From Microbacterium sp. C5A9 (GTDB taxonomy: Bacteria > Actinomycetota > Actinomycetes > Actinomycetales > Microbacteriaceae), in the NCBI RefSeq assembly GCF_022627955.1, contig NZ_JABXGD010000001.1, positions 434,001-498,000 of the forward strand: DNA of 64,000 bases. The letters are read 5' to 3'. A program made the position numbers and the translations under genes. Position 1 is the first letter of the stretch; each line of letters begins with the position of its first letter. Of the stretch, positions 51,176 through 59,962 are shown in pieces. Under the pieces are notes generated by a model, which had not been told where the DNA came from, ran no database searches, and was given only the letters and a program-made list of their open reading frames with translations.

Positions 51176-51516
51176 ACACGGACCGCGGCGATGTCGCCCG
51201 GAGGATCGAAGAGGCGATTCTGCGGACCCAGGGTGTGCGCAGCCTCTATCGACCCGGATCGCTGATCACCAATCTCGTCGGTGCGAGCGCGGCGGCTGTG
51301 GGGATCGTCTCACCGACCGAACCCCTCGTCGCGGTCACCGTGGCGGGAGAGGGGGCGACCGTCGACGGGGCTCTCGGCATCGACTACACCTCGCCGGCGA
51401 TCGACACCCTGCGGCTGGTGCGCTCGTCGATCGGCGACGCGCTCGCCGATCTGGGGCTGACCGCGACGCGGATCGGGCTCACGATCGCCTACGTGCATCC
51501 CCGCGAGACCTCCTGA
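51172..51516 (+). CDS. Small companion protein of the sigma-Asp23 operon
   Basis: A 114-residue protein of unknown function. Its C-terminal half (AIDTLRLVRSSIGDALADLGLTATRIGLTIAYVHP) parallels the end of Asp23 domains, so it may be a diverged Asp23-like partner. No membrane helix or signal. The ATG overlaps the Asp23 gene stop by four bases. A terminator follows. Confidence 0.72.
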   Translation: MNTDRGDVARRIEEAILRTQGVRSLYRPGSLITNLVGASAAAVGIVSPTEPLVAVTVAGEGATVDGALGIDYTSPAIDTLRLVRSSIGDALADLGLTATRIGLTIAYVHPRETS

Positions 51517-51539
51517 GTCGTCTCGTGAGAGCCCGCTGA

Positions 51540-51576
51540 GAGAGGCGCCGGACCCCTGGGGGATCCGGCGCCTCTC
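51540..51576. terminator. Terminator between the sigma operon and the NmrA-like gene
   Basis: A 13-bp perfect stem (51540-51552 with 51564-51576) with an 11-base loop, between convergent genes. Confidence 0.8.
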
Positions 51577-51593
51577 GAGGATGTCCCCGGTGA

Positions 51594-52439
51594 TCAGGCG
51601 ATCGCGCGGAGTCCCTCGACGAGCGGGGTGGTGGGGCGGCCGATCAGGCGCGAGAGCGTCCCGTCGGTGTCGGCGAGTGCCCCGCCGGCGATCCCGGCAT
51701 CCAGGGCGACGACGAATCCGGCCGTTCCCTCGTCGAGTCCCGCCGCCCGGAGCGCAGCCAGCTGCTCGTCGGCCGTGAGGGCGTGGTACTCGATCTCGCG
51801 GCCCACGACCTCGCCGATCGCCGTGGCCAGCTCGCCGTAGTTCCACGCGACGTCGCCGCCCAGCTCGTAGACCTCGCCGATGTGCCCGTCATCGAGGAGA
51901 ACGACCGCGGCGGCCTCGGCGAAGTCCTTGCGGCTCGCGGAGGCCACGCGTCCGTCGCCGGCGCCGGATGCGAGCACGCCGGTCTCGGCGCCGCGGGCGA
52001 GATCTGCGGCGTAGTTCTCGGTGTACCAGTTGTTGCGGAGGATCACCGCGGGCAGGCCGGACGCGACGATGGCCTCTTCGGTGGCCTTGTGCTCGGGCGC
52101 GAGGACGAGGTCGCTCGTGGTCGCCTTCGGAGCGCTCGTGTAGACGAACTTCGACACTCCCGCGGCCTTCGCGGCGTCGATCACGGCCTGATGCTGCGCG
52201 ATCCGCTGCCCGACCTCCGAACCGGAGATCAGCAGCACCGAGTCGACGCCCTCCAGCGCGGCGGCGATCGAGGCGGGGTCGGCGTAGTCCACGCGGGCAG
52301 TCGGCACTCCGAGGTCCTGCGCCTTGGCGACGTCGCGGACTCCGGCGACGACGGACTGCGGGTCTGCGCCGCGCTCGAGGAGGCTGGCGATGACGAGGCG
52401 TCCGAGCTGGCCGGTGGCGCCGGTGACGAGGATGGTCAT
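51594..52439 (-). CDS. NmrA-like NAD(P)H-binding oxidoreductase (quinone reductase QorB-like)
   Basis: An atypical short-chain dehydrogenase-like protein, 281 residues. The N-terminal nucleotide motif is VTGATGQLGRLVIASLLERG, followed by RVDYADPASIAAALEGVDSVLLISG and FVYTSAPKAT; the substrate region has ILRNNWYTENYA, characteristic of the QorB (NAD(P)H:quinone oxidoreductase 2) group. No Tyr-xxx-Lys catalytic pair is seen, as expected for that group. It is divergent from an HxlR regulator with a single cysteine, a common pairing for quinone/electrophile stress. Confidence 0.88.
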   Translation of the reverse strand: MTILVTGATGQLGRLVIASLLERGADPQSVVAGVRDVAKAQDLGVPTARVDYADPASIAAALEGVDSVLLISGSEVGQRIAQHQAVIDAAKAAGVSKFVYTSAPKATTSDLVLAPEHKATEEAIVASGLPAVILRNNWYTENYAADLARGAETGVLASGAGDGRVASASRKDFAEAAAVVLLDDGHIGEVYELGGDVAWNYGELATAIGEVVGREIEYHALTADEQLAALRAAGLDEGTAGFVVALDAGIAGGALADTDGTLSRLIGRPTTPLVEGLRAIA

Positions 52440-52506
52440 GGGGTGTCCTTTCCGTAGGTGACATGACCCACAACCGCTCGCACGCTCACGGACATTCCGA
52501 TCCGCT

Positions 52507-52531
52507 GGTACCCACTTTGAAGTAAGGTACC
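52507..52531. promoter_or_regulatory. Candidate HxlR operator
   Basis: Two GGTACC palindromes (52507-52512 and 52526-52531) flank ACTT-TG-AAGT, giving a near-symmetric dyad between the divergent NmrA-like and HxlR genes, just before the HxlR start. Confidence 0.55.
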
Positions 52532-52534
52532 TAC

Positions 52535-52900
52535 ATGACGGTTAGTTATGCAAAGATCCGGGAGTCCACGCCGCAGGTCTTCGAGCCCGGATGCAGCACC
52601 AGAGTGGTCCTCGACCATGTCATGAGCAAATGGGGAGTTCTCGTCCTGTCCTCGCTCTCGGACGGCACCCGACGCTGGGGCGAACTGCGTCGCGAGGTCG
52701 GCGGCATCAGCGAGAAGATGCTGGCGTCGACGCTGCGCACCCTCGCCGACGACGGTCTCGTGCACAGGCAGTCGTTCCCGTCTGTGCCCCCGCATGTCGA
52801 ATACAGCCTGACCCCGCTCGGACGCGATCTCATGGACCGGATGCTGCCACTCGTCGAGTGGGTCGCCGATCACGCTGACGGGATGATCGGCCGAGATTGA
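52535..52900 (+). CDS. HxlR family winged-helix regulator, probably redox-sensing
   Basis: A 121-residue HxlR/DUF24 regulator. The family core is CSTRVVLDHVMSKWGVLVL, RRWGELRREVGGISEKMLASTLRTL (recognition helix) and the wing VEYSLTPLGRDL. The only cysteine is Cys20, the conserved N-terminal Cys through which YodB, HypR and QorR-type members sense quinones and disulfide stress. The divergent gene encodes a QorB-like oxidoreductase, its likely target. The ATG lies four bases after the candidate operator, so the transcript would be very short-leadered. Confidence 0.88.
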   Translation: MTVSYAKIRESTPQVFEPGCSTRVVLDHVMSKWGVLVLSSLSDGTRRWGELRREVGGISEKMLASTLRTLADDGLVHRQSFPSVPPHVEYSLTPLGRDLMDRMLPLVEWVADHADGMIGRD

Positions 52901-52902
52901 GC

Positions 52903-52951
52903 GCAACGAAATCCGTCGTGGAGATGGGGCTGTCTCCACGGATTCCGTTGC
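52903..52951. terminator. Imperfect hairpin after the HxlR gene
   Basis: A long stem pairs 52903-52924 with 52933-52951, interrupted by a three-base bulge (TCG) and one mismatch. Confidence 0.6.
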
Positions 52952-52964
52952 TGAAAGAAAACGA

Positions 52965-52994
52965 TTGACGCGATAACCGCAGTAGCTCTATGTT
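52965..52994 (+). promoter_or_regulatory. Promoter of the APC permease gene, placing transcription start at the ATG
   Basis: TTGACG (52965-52970), an 18-base spacer and TATGTT (52989-52994). The -10 ends six bases before the ATG at 53001, so the mRNA should be leaderless. Confidence 0.7.
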
Positions 52995-53000
52995 CTGAAC

Positions 53001-54542
53001 ATGTCAGCTACGACGCCGATCCATCTGGAACGCCCCGACGGCAAGGGGCTCGCAAGCGGTTCGCTGGGGCTGTGGGGGTCCACGGTCATCGGGCTCGCGT
53101 CCACAGCGCCCGTGTACTCGCTGGTCGCGACCCTCGGGTTCGTGGTGCTCGCCGTCGGCGCGCAGGCGCCGATCGCCTTCATCATCGCCTTCGTGCCGAT
53201 GCTGCTGATCGCCTTCGCCTACCGTGAGCTGAACAACGCGGTTCCCGACTGCGGCACCACCTTCACCTGGGGCACCAAGGCCTTCGGTCCCTGGGTCGGT
53301 TGGATGGGCGGGTGGGGCGTCGCCGTCGCCGGAATGGTCGTGCTCGCCAACCTGGCCCAGATCGCCTCCGTCTACTTCTGGTCGCTGATCGGATTCGATC
53401 TCGAGAACAACGACTGGCGGATCATCCTGGTGGCCGTGCTCTTCATCGCGGCGATGACGTGGGTGAGCTGGCGCGGTGTCGAGATCGGCGAACGCATCCA
53501 GAACGTCCTCCTCGGCATCCAGTACCTCGCGCTGGCGATCTTCGTGGTGGCCGCCCTCTGGCAGTTCTTCGCAGGCACCGCGCCCAACCCGACGCCCTTC
53601 GACATGGAGTGGCTCAACCCGTTCGGCTTCACCTCCTGGTCCGGCTTCACGGAGTCGATCCTGCTCGCCCTCTTCATCTACTGGGGCTGGGACACGTGTC
53701 TCGCCCTGAACGAGGAGACCAAGGACCCCAAGAAGATCCCGGGTCGCGCCGCGCTGCTGACCACCGTCATCCTGCTGTTCACCTACGTGGGCGTCACCAT
53801 CGCAGCCATGATGTACGCCGGACTCGGCGACACCGGCACCGGACTCGGCAACGAGGCCAACGCCGACGACTTCTTCCTCGCCATCAAGGACGGGCTGCTC
53901 GGCCCCTTCGGCTGGGTGCTGGTGGTCGCCGTGATCATCTCGGCGATCTCCTCGACGCAGACCACGATCCTCCCGACCGCACGCGGCACGCTCGCGATGG
54001 GCGTGTACCGCGCTCTGCCCGCGAAGTTCAAGGACGTGCACCCGAGGTACAAGACGCCGTCGTTCTCGACGATCGTCATGGGTGTCGTCGCCTCGGCGTA
54101 CTACGTCGGCATGACCCTGATCAGTGACAACATCCTGCAGGACTCGATCCTGTCGCTCGGCCTCGCCATCGCCTTCTACTACGCGATCACGGGCTTCGCG
54201 TGCGTCTGGTACTTCCGCAAGGACCTCACCACCTCAGCGCGGGACTTCTTCTTCAAGGGTCTCTTCCCGCTGCTCGGCGGCCTCATGCTCACCGGCGCCT
54301 TCGTGCAGTCGGCGATCGACATGTGGGACGTGGACTACGGCTACACCGTGCTGTTCGGCATCGGCGGCACGTTCGTGATCGGCATCGGGTCGCTCGCCTT
54401 CGGTCTCGTGCTCATGTTCCTCTGGTACCTGTTCCCGCGGTCGAAGCGGTTCTTCCGCGGCGAGAGCCTCAATCGCGACACCCAGGTCATGGTCCCAGAC
54501 GAGCCGGGCGACGTCATCCGCTCGATCGACGGCGGCATCTGA
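53001..54542 (+). CDS. APC superfamily amino acid permease
   Basis: A 513-residue amino acid/polyamine/organocation transporter with 12 predicted helices. Family marks are STVIGLASTAPVYSLVATLG in helix 1, the FAYRELNNAVPDCGTTFTW segment of helices 2-3, and ILLALFIYWGWDTCLALNEETKDPKKIPGRA in helix 6 and its loop (about 218-250). The C-terminal tail is cytosolic and charged. Substrate unknown. No ribosome site; a promoter with its -10 six bases upstream indicates a leaderless transcript. Confidence 0.9.
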   Translation: MSATTPIHLERPDGKGLASGSLGLWGSTVIGLASTAPVYSLVATLGFVVLAVGAQAPIAFIIAFVPMLLIAFAYRELNNAVPDCGTTFTWGTKAFGPWVGWMGGWGVAVAGMVVLANLAQIASVYFWSLIGFDLENNDWRIILVAVLFIAAMTWVSWRGVEIGERIQNVLLGIQYLALAIFVVAALWQFFAGTAPNPTPFDMEWLNPFGFTSWSGFTESILLALFIYWGWDTCLALNEETKDPKKIPGRAALLTTVILLFTYVGVTIAAMMYAGLGDTGTGLGNEANADDFFLAIKDGLLGPFGWVLVVAVIISAISSTQTTILPTARGTLAMGVYRALPAKFKDVHPRYKTPSFSTIVMGVVASAYYVGMTLISDNILQDSILSLGLAIAFYYAITGFACVWYFRKDLTTSARDFFFKGLFPLLGGLMLTGAFVQSAIDMWDVDYGYTVLFGIGGTFVIGIGSLAFGLVLMFLWYLFPRSKRFFRGESLNRDTQVMVPDEPGDVIRSIDGGI

Positions 54543-54583
54543 GCGGGATCGGGGTGCGCGCGGGGACGCCCTAGGCTTTATCC

Positions 54584-55432
54584 GTGCGCATCCGGCTCGA
54601 CATCGCCTACGACGGCACCCACTTCCGAGGGTGGGCCAAGCAGCCCACCCTCCGCACGGTGCAGGGGACGCTCGAAGACGCGCTCGCCCGCATCGTCGGC
54701 TCGCCGGCGCAGTTCGTCGTCGCCGGGCGCACCGATGCGGGGGTGCACGCCGCGGGCCAGGTCGCGCACGTCGACCTCGACGACGAGCAGTGGGCGCGGA
54801 TCGAATCGCGCAACGGCCGGGCCCCGCAGGACCCCGCCGCGTCCATCGCCCGACGCATGCGCGGAGTGCTCGGCGCCTACCCCGACGCGACCGTCACCCG
54901 CTCCTCGATCGCACCGGACGGGTTCGATGCGCGCTTCTCCGCGGTGTGGCGCCGGTACCGCTACCGCCTGGCGGACGAGTCGTCGGGGTACGACCCCGTG
55001 CGCCGCCACGACACGACGACGCATCGCGGGGTGCTCGACGAGCACGCGATGGACGCCGCCGCCCGGACGCTGATCGGTCTCCACGATTTCGCGGCGTACT
55101 GCAAGCCGCGAGACGAGGCCACGACGATCCGCACCCTGCTCGACTACCGCTGGACCCGCGACGCCGAGGGGGTCTTGGTCGCGGAGGTGAAGGCCGACGC
55201 GTTCTGCCACAGCATGGTGCGCGCTCTGGTCGGAGCATGCGCCGCCGTCGGGGAGGGGCGACTCGACGTCGACGACCTGGTGGTGCTGCGTGATGCGCTG
55301 ACGAGGACGAGCGAGTTCAAGGTGCTCGCCGCGCGCGGGCTCACGCTCACCGAGGTGGGGTACCCGGCCGACGAGCTGCTCGCCACGCGCGCGGAGCAGA
55401 CACGAGCCAGGCGCGACGACACGACCGCGTGA
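54584..55432 (+). CDS. truA: tRNA pseudouridine(38-40) synthase TruA
   Basis: Converts uridines 38-40 in the tRNA anticodon stem-loop to pseudouridine. The 282-residue protein starts with RIRLDIAYDGTHFRGWAKQP, has the catalytic motif AGRTDAGVHAAGQVAH with nucleophile Asp51, and later FDARFSAVWRRYRYRL and FCHSMVRALVG. In many actinobacteria truA follows rplQ; here it stands alone. GTG 54584 lies six bases after TAGGCT (54572-54577). Confidence 0.95.
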   Translation: MRIRLDIAYDGTHFRGWAKQPTLRTVQGTLEDALARIVGSPAQFVVAGRTDAGVHAAGQVAHVDLDDEQWARIESRNGRAPQDPAASIARRMRGVLGAYPDATVTRSSIAPDGFDARFSAVWRRYRYRLADESSGYDPVRRHDTTTHRGVLDEHAMDAAARTLIGLHDFAAYCKPRDEATTIRTLLDYRWTRDAEGVLVAEVKADAFCHSMVRALVGACAAVGEGRLDVDDLVVLRDALTRTSEFKVLAARGLTLTEVGYPADELLATRAEQTRARRDDTTA

Positions 55433-55568
55433 CTCGGCTGCGCTGACGCCGAGTCTGCGCGATCCCGCTCTCCGCGGTGGCGGAGGCGGCATGCTGCAGA
55501 TGAGGGGCGGGGCTGCCGATCCGTATGCTGAATCTACGAAGACGGGTTCACACGACGGCGGGGGCACG

Positions 55569-56462
55569 GTGACGGATCACGGGCGAGGTGACGGCTCATC
55601 TTTCGCGGGCGCGCTCCGCGCCGCGATCTCGGAGCGGGGGATCACGCTCGCGCGGCTGCAGAGCCAGCTGAAGGACGACGGCAACCCGATCTCGATGGCC
55701 ACCCTGAGCTACTGGCGATCTGGGGATCGTCAGCCGGAGGGCGCGCAGTCGCTCAGCGTCGTGGAGGGACTCGAAGACAGGCTCGGCCTGGATCGCGGCC
55801 ATCTGAGCACGCTCCTCCTTCCGTCGACTCGACTCGGAACCGTGGCGCCGCCGCGGTTGCCCTTCGACGAAGAGCGCGAGCAGCGCGAGACCGAGGAGAC
55901 ACTCGAGGCGTTGCGCGCGGCGCCGCAGGATGCCCTTCGCGACCTCTCGACGCACATGACGGTCTTCGTCGGCCGCAGCGGAGCGGTCGAGAAGATCGTG
56001 ATGCGCTCGCTCGTGCAGGCGACGAAGGGCACGATCACGGAGATTCCGCTCATCGACGTGGCGCCGGTCGAGACCGAGACGATGTCGGTGATCTCGGATG
56101 TCGTGGGCGGACGGATCGATCGCGAGTACCTGCATCCCGGCCGGCTGCTGTCGGGGGTCGTGATCGCGCTCGACGAGCCGATCGTCGCGGGGAGCACGAC
56201 GCTGTTCGAGTTCACCGAGACCTTTCCGCCCGGCTATCCGCCGCGCCAATCCGCGTGGCATGCCACGTCGCGGCCCGCCAGGGAGAGCCTGATCTGGGTT
56301 CGCTTCCACCCCGACGCCCCGCCGAGCTGGTGCGAGGAGTACCTCGAGACCGAGGACGAGTACGTGTCGTCGTTGCGAACGGTTCGCCACGGGGCGGTGC
56401 ATCTCGCGCGGCACGGTTTCGGCCCCGGCATCCTGGGGCTCCGTTGGGGCTACGACGAGTGA
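55569..56462 (+). CDS. XRE-like DNA-binding protein with unknown C-terminal domain
   Basis: A 297-residue protein. Residues 14-70 resemble an XRE-type helix-turn-helix (FAGALRAAISERGITLARLQSQL, then MATLSYWRSGDRQPEG in place of the recognition helix). The remaining 200 residues form a beta-rich domain (LSGVVIALDEPIVAGSTTLFEF, ESLIWVRFHPDAPPSWCEEYL) that I do not recognise. A GGGGGCAC ribosome site precedes GTG 55569; an upstream ATG at 55491 would add 26 low-complexity residues. It may be a ligand-responsive regulator. Confidence 0.68.
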   Translation: MTDHGRGDGSSFAGALRAAISERGITLARLQSQLKDDGNPISMATLSYWRSGDRQPEGAQSLSVVEGLEDRLGLDRGHLSTLLLPSTRLGTVAPPRLPFDEEREQRETEETLEALRAAPQDALRDLSTHMTVFVGRSGAVEKIVMRSLVQATKGTITEIPLIDVAPVETETMSVISDVVGGRIDREYLHPGRLLSGVVIALDEPIVAGSTTLFEFTETFPPGYPPRQSAWHATSRPARESLIWVRFHPDAPPSWCEEYLETEDEYVSSLRTVRHGAVHLARHGFGPGILGLRWGYDE

Positions 56463-56465
56463 GCC

Positions 56466-56485
56466 GGCTCCTCGGCGGAGGAGCC
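56466..56485. terminator. Short hairpin between convergent genes
   Basis: GGCTCCTC pairs with GAGGAGCC around GGCG, between the XRE-like and M20 genes. The stem is only 8 bp. Confidence 0.45.
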
Positions 56486-56507
56486 TCACATTCAGACGCC
56501 CGTGTGC

Positions 56508-57821
56508 TCAGGCGTCGCGGAGGATCCTCGCGGTGGTGCGGGCGCTGAAGAACAGGCTCTCGACGGGCACGCACTCGTCGGCCGCATGGAACTGTCCGTA
56601 GACGTCGAAGTCCTCCGGCACCCGCAGCGGGACGAACCCGTATCCGGAGACGCCGAGCCGCGCGAAGTGCTTGTTGTCCGTGGATGCCGGCAGCAGGTAC
56701 GGCACGACGACGCCGTCGGGGTCCTCGGCGGTGACCGCGGCCGAGATCACGCTCTGGAAAGGAGTGTCGAGGGGGGAGGCGATCGGCGAGAGGGAGGCCG
56801 TCCAGCTCACTTCGACGTCGTCGCCGGCGAGGCGTGCGACCTCTTCCCGGAGCTCGTGCTCACGATCGGGCAGCGCTCGGAGATCGAGCGACGCCCGGGC
56901 GCTGGCAGGAATGATGTTGCTCTTGTCTCCGGCCCGGAGGACTGTCGGGGCGACGGTCTGACGCGCGGATGCCGCGATGACGCGCCCGACGAAGCCGAGA
57001 CCGTCGAGCTGCGCATCCAGATCCTCGTCCGCGAAGGCGACACCGCGCTCGGTGCCGAACACCTCGAGGAATCGTTCGAGAGCCGGGGTCCGGACCACGG
57101 GGAAACGGTGCTCGCCGATCCGCGCGACAGCCGATGCCAGCCGGACCACGGGGTCGTCCGGTCTCGGGCGCGAGGCATGGCCCGCCGCACCGCGCGCTGT
57201 CAGGACCGCGCCGCCGACACCCTTCTCCGCCGTGGCCAGGAGATAGGCCCGGCGGCCCTCTGCGAGCGGGACCGAGAAGCCGCCGACCTCGCTGAGCGCC
57301 TCGGTCGCACCGGCCAGGAGGTCGGGGCGGTTGTCGACGATCCAGGAGGCACCCCATCGGCCACCGGCCTCCTCGTCGGCGAGGAAGGCGAAGATCAGGT
57401 CGCGTCGCGGTCGAGTGCCCGACCTCGCGAACTCGCGCGCGACGGCCAGGATGACGCCGGCGAAGTCCTTCATGTCGACGGCGCCTCGGCCGTACAGCAG
57501 GCCGTCGTCGATCTCCGCACCGAACGGCGGATGAGTCCAATCGCCCGAGTCGACGGGCACCACGTCGAGGTGCGCATGCACGATGAGCGCACCGGCCGTG
57601 GGGTCGGTGCCCGGTAGGCGAGCGATCACGCTGCCGCGCCCCGGGACGGGTTCCAGGAACGTCGTCGGGATGCCGGCATCCTCCAGCCGCTCCTGCACGA
57701 GCCGCGCGGCCCGGGTCTCCCCGTCGCCGACGGTCTCCGGATTCCCCGTGTTGACGCTGTCGATGCGGATCAGAGCGCGGACGAACTCGAGCGTCTCGTC
57801 CTCCATCACGGTACGTGTCAC
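56508..57821 (-). CDS. M20/M28 family metallopeptidase (ArgE/DapE-like)
   Basis: A 437-residue zinc aminopeptidase/deacylase of the M20A group. Metal ligands lie in VHAHLDVVPVDSGDWTHPPF (His-Asp pair), YGRGAVDMKDF, and FLADEEAGGRWGA with the catalytic Glu pair; the C-terminal His lies in the YGFVPLRVPEDFDVYGQFHAADE region. The product could be a dipeptidase, acetylornithine-like deacetylase or similar. GTG 57821 was chosen because TATCGT (complement of 57828-57833) ends six bases upstream; alternatives are GTG 57827 and ATG 57806. Confidence 0.88.
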   Translation of the reverse strand: MTRTVMEDETLEFVRALIRIDSVNTGNPETVGDGETRAARLVQERLEDAGIPTTFLEPVPGRGSVIARLPGTDPTAGALIVHAHLDVVPVDSGDWTHPPFGAEIDDGLLYGRGAVDMKDFAGVILAVAREFARSGTRPRRDLIFAFLADEEAGGRWGASWIVDNRPDLLAGATEALSEVGGFSVPLAEGRRAYLLATAEKGVGGAVLTARGAAGHASRPRPDDPVVRLASAVARIGEHRFPVVRTPALERFLEVFGTERGVAFADEDLDAQLDGLGFVGRVIAASARQTVAPTVLRAGDKSNIIPASARASLDLRALPDREHELREEVARLAGDDVEVSWTASLSPIASPLDTPFQSVISAAVTAEDPDGVVVPYLLPASTDNKHFARLGVSGYGFVPLRVPEDFDVYGQFHAADECVPVESLFFSARTTARILRDA

Positions 57822-57941
57822 CCGCACACGATAGTGATCGGCGCGCCTCGATGAGGCTTCGCGTTACGCAGGAAGTCCTCGATTACGCGCGGTTACCGCG
57901 GGGACGGATCGCGAGCGTCGAGCGTGCTTCACTCTCGTCTT

Positions 57942-58868
57942 GTGAATGAATCCCGTGCGAAGAAGAAGCTCCTGTCCGTACTCGGCGCGCTCGCCGCCGG
58001 CGCCCTGACGCTGTCGATGGCAGCGTGCTCGGGTGCGACGGAGTCGGCGGCCGGCGGCACCGCCGACGACTCCGAGAACAGCACGATCGTGATCGGGGCC
58101 GATGACGGCACCGAGGCGCACTGGGCGATCCTGAAGGACAAGCTGGCGGAGGAGGGCATCGAGCTCGAGGTCCGCACCATCAACGACGGCGTCCAGCTGA
58201 ACCAGGGCGTTCAGGACGGCGAGTTGGATGTGAACCTGTTCCAGCACCTGATCTTCCTCTCGCAGTTCAACGTCAACAACGGAGGAACGCTGGTGCCGGT
58301 CGGCGCCACCGCCGTGTACCCGCTCGCGATCTACTCCGAGGAGTACACCGCCGTCGAGGACCTCCCCGAGGGCGCGACCGTCGCCGTGCCGAACAACCCG
58401 ACGAACCTGGCCCGTGCACTCCTCAACCTGCAGCGTGCGGGTCTCGTCGAGCTGAAGGACGGCGGCAGCAGCCTCTCCACGCCCGACGACATCGTCTCGA
58501 GCAGCGTCGAGGTGCTTCCCGTCGACGCCAACCAGACCGTCACGGCGCTCAAGGACGGCAGCGCACAGGCCGCGATCGTCAACAACACGCAGGCGCAGAA
58601 GGGCGGCCTCGGCGACGACCTGATCATCTTCAAGGAAGACCTCGACGACCCCGAGCTCGCCCCGTACATCAACGCTTTCGTCGTGCGCGAGGACCAGAAG
58701 GACGACCCCCGGTGGGCCGCGCTGCTCGAGGCGTATCACAGCACCGAGGTCGAGGCCTCGGTGACCGAGCTCAATCAGGGCAACCTGCAGTTCAAGGCCG
58801 ACTGGAGTGCGGAAGACCTCCAGGCGGAGCTCGCCGACCTCGAAGACCAGCTGCGCGCGACCCAGTGA
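57942..58868 (+). CDS. metQ: Methionine ABC transporter substrate-binding lipoprotein (MetQ/NlpA)
   Basis: The receptor of the D/L-methionine importer, 308 residues. A lipoprotein signal ends at MAAC (Cys29). NlpA-family features: IVIGADDGTEAHWAILKDKL, GVQLNQGVQDGELDVNLFQHLIFL, the GATAVYPLAIYSEEY segment and VAVPNNPTNLARALLNLQRAGLVELKD. GTG 57942 gives the family-like start; an in-frame GTG at 57924 adds six residues. ATPase and permease genes follow with overlaps, making a complete metQNI operon. Confidence 0.93.
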   Translation: MNESRAKKKLLSVLGALAAGALTLSMAACSGATESAAGGTADDSENSTIVIGADDGTEAHWAILKDKLAEEGIELEVRTINDGVQLNQGVQDGELDVNLFQHLIFLSQFNVNNGGTLVPVGATAVYPLAIYSEEYTAVEDLPEGATVAVPNNPTNLARALLNLQRAGLVELKDGGSSLSTPDDIVSSSVEVLPVDANQTVTALKDGSAQAAIVNNTQAQKGGLGDDLIIFKEDLDDPELAPYINAFVVREDQKDDPRWAALLEAYHSTEVEASVTELNQGNLQFKADWSAEDLQAELADLEDQLRATQ

Positions 58869-59962
58869 CCGAGAGAGACGGCGGACCCGTGACGGTGATC
58901 AGCTTCGACGGGGTGTCCAAGGGGTTCCCCGCCACGCGGCGCGGGTCCGCCGTCTCGGCGCTCGACGATGTGGACCTCGCGGTCGAACGCGGCTCGATCG
59001 TGGGCGTGATCGGATACTCCGGAGCGGGCAAGTCCACGCTCGTCCGACTCGTGAACGGGCTCGAGAAGCCGACCGCCGGCGTCGTGGAGGTTCTCGGCGT
59101 CGATGTCGGCTCCGCATCCGCGACCCAGCTGCGCGGCCTCCGGGGCCGCATCGGGATGATCTTCCAGCAGTTCAACCTCTTCACCTCGCGCACGGTGCGC
59201 GGCAACGTCGCCTACCCGCTCAAGGTGGCGGGGTGGAAGAAGCAGGACATCGCTCCCCGCGTCGCCGAGCTGCTCGACTTCGTCGGCATCGGCGACAAGG
59301 CGAACAGCTTCCCGCGTGCGCTGTCGGGCGGCCAGAAGCAGCGCGTCGGCATCGCGCGCGCGATCGCCGCGAACCCCGAGCTCCTGCTCGCCGATGAGGC
59401 GACGAGTGCCCTCGATCCTCAGACGACGGGCGAGGTGCTCGCACTCCTCAAGGAGATCAACCGCACACTGGGGATCACGATCGTCGTGATCACGCACCAG
59501 ATCTCGGTCGTGCACGAACTGTGCGATCAGGTGATCGTGATGGACGGCGGCAGGGTCGTCGACAGCGGCGACACCTATCGGGTGTTCGCGCATCCCCGTG
59601 CCGCGCTCACCGAGCGGTTCGTCTCGGCGGTCACGCAGGGAGTGCCGACGGGGGAGACCCTCGAGGCGCTCCTGCTCGGCGGAGGCACGCTGATCAGCGC
59701 CGACGTCAACGAGTTCACGAGCGAGAACGCCGCCGAGGTGTTCGAGAAGCACGGGGTGCGTCACACCGTCGTGTTCGGCGGGGTCACGGACATCCGTGGC
59801 CGCCAGCTCGGCACGCTCACGTATCGGGTGCACGCCGACGAGGGGGTGCTGGACGCCGTCGTCGCCGAGCTCTCGACACGGACGAGAGCGCAGCTGCTGC
59901 GAGCGCCCGATGCGCCGCCGGCTCAGGAGACGCCCGCCCGCGGAGAAGAGGTGTCCTCATGA
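58865..59962 (+). CDS. metN: Methionine ABC transporter ATP-binding protein (MetN)
   Basis: ATPase of the methionine importer, 365 residues. Walker A is GYSGAGKST, the Q loop IGMIFQQFNLFTSRTVRGNV, signature ALSGGQKQRVGIARAI, Walker B LLLADEATSALDP and switch ITHQ. The C-terminal 75 residues form a NIL regulatory domain (ISADVNEFTSENAAEVFEKHG, FGGVTDIRGRQLGTLTYRV), which binds methionine and inhibits transport when methionine is plentiful. GTG 58865 overlaps the metQ stop (GTGA); GTG 58889 is an alternative. Confidence 0.94.
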   Translation: MTERDGGPVTVISFDGVSKGFPATRRGSAVSALDDVDLAVERGSIVGVIGYSGAGKSTLVRLVNGLEKPTAGVVEVLGVDVGSASATQLRGLRGRIGMIFQQFNLFTSRTVRGNVAYPLKVAGWKKQDIAPRVAELLDFVGIGDKANSFPRALSGGQKQRVGIARAIAANPELLLADEATSALDPQTTGEVLALLKEINRTLGITIVVITHQISVVHELCDQVIVMDGGRVVDSGDTYRVFAHPRAALTERFVSAVTQGVPTGETLEALLLGGGTLISADVNEFTSENAAEVFEKHGVRHTVVFGGVTDIRGRQLGTLTYRVHADEGVLDAVVAELSTRTRAQLLRAPDAPPAQETPARGEEVSS

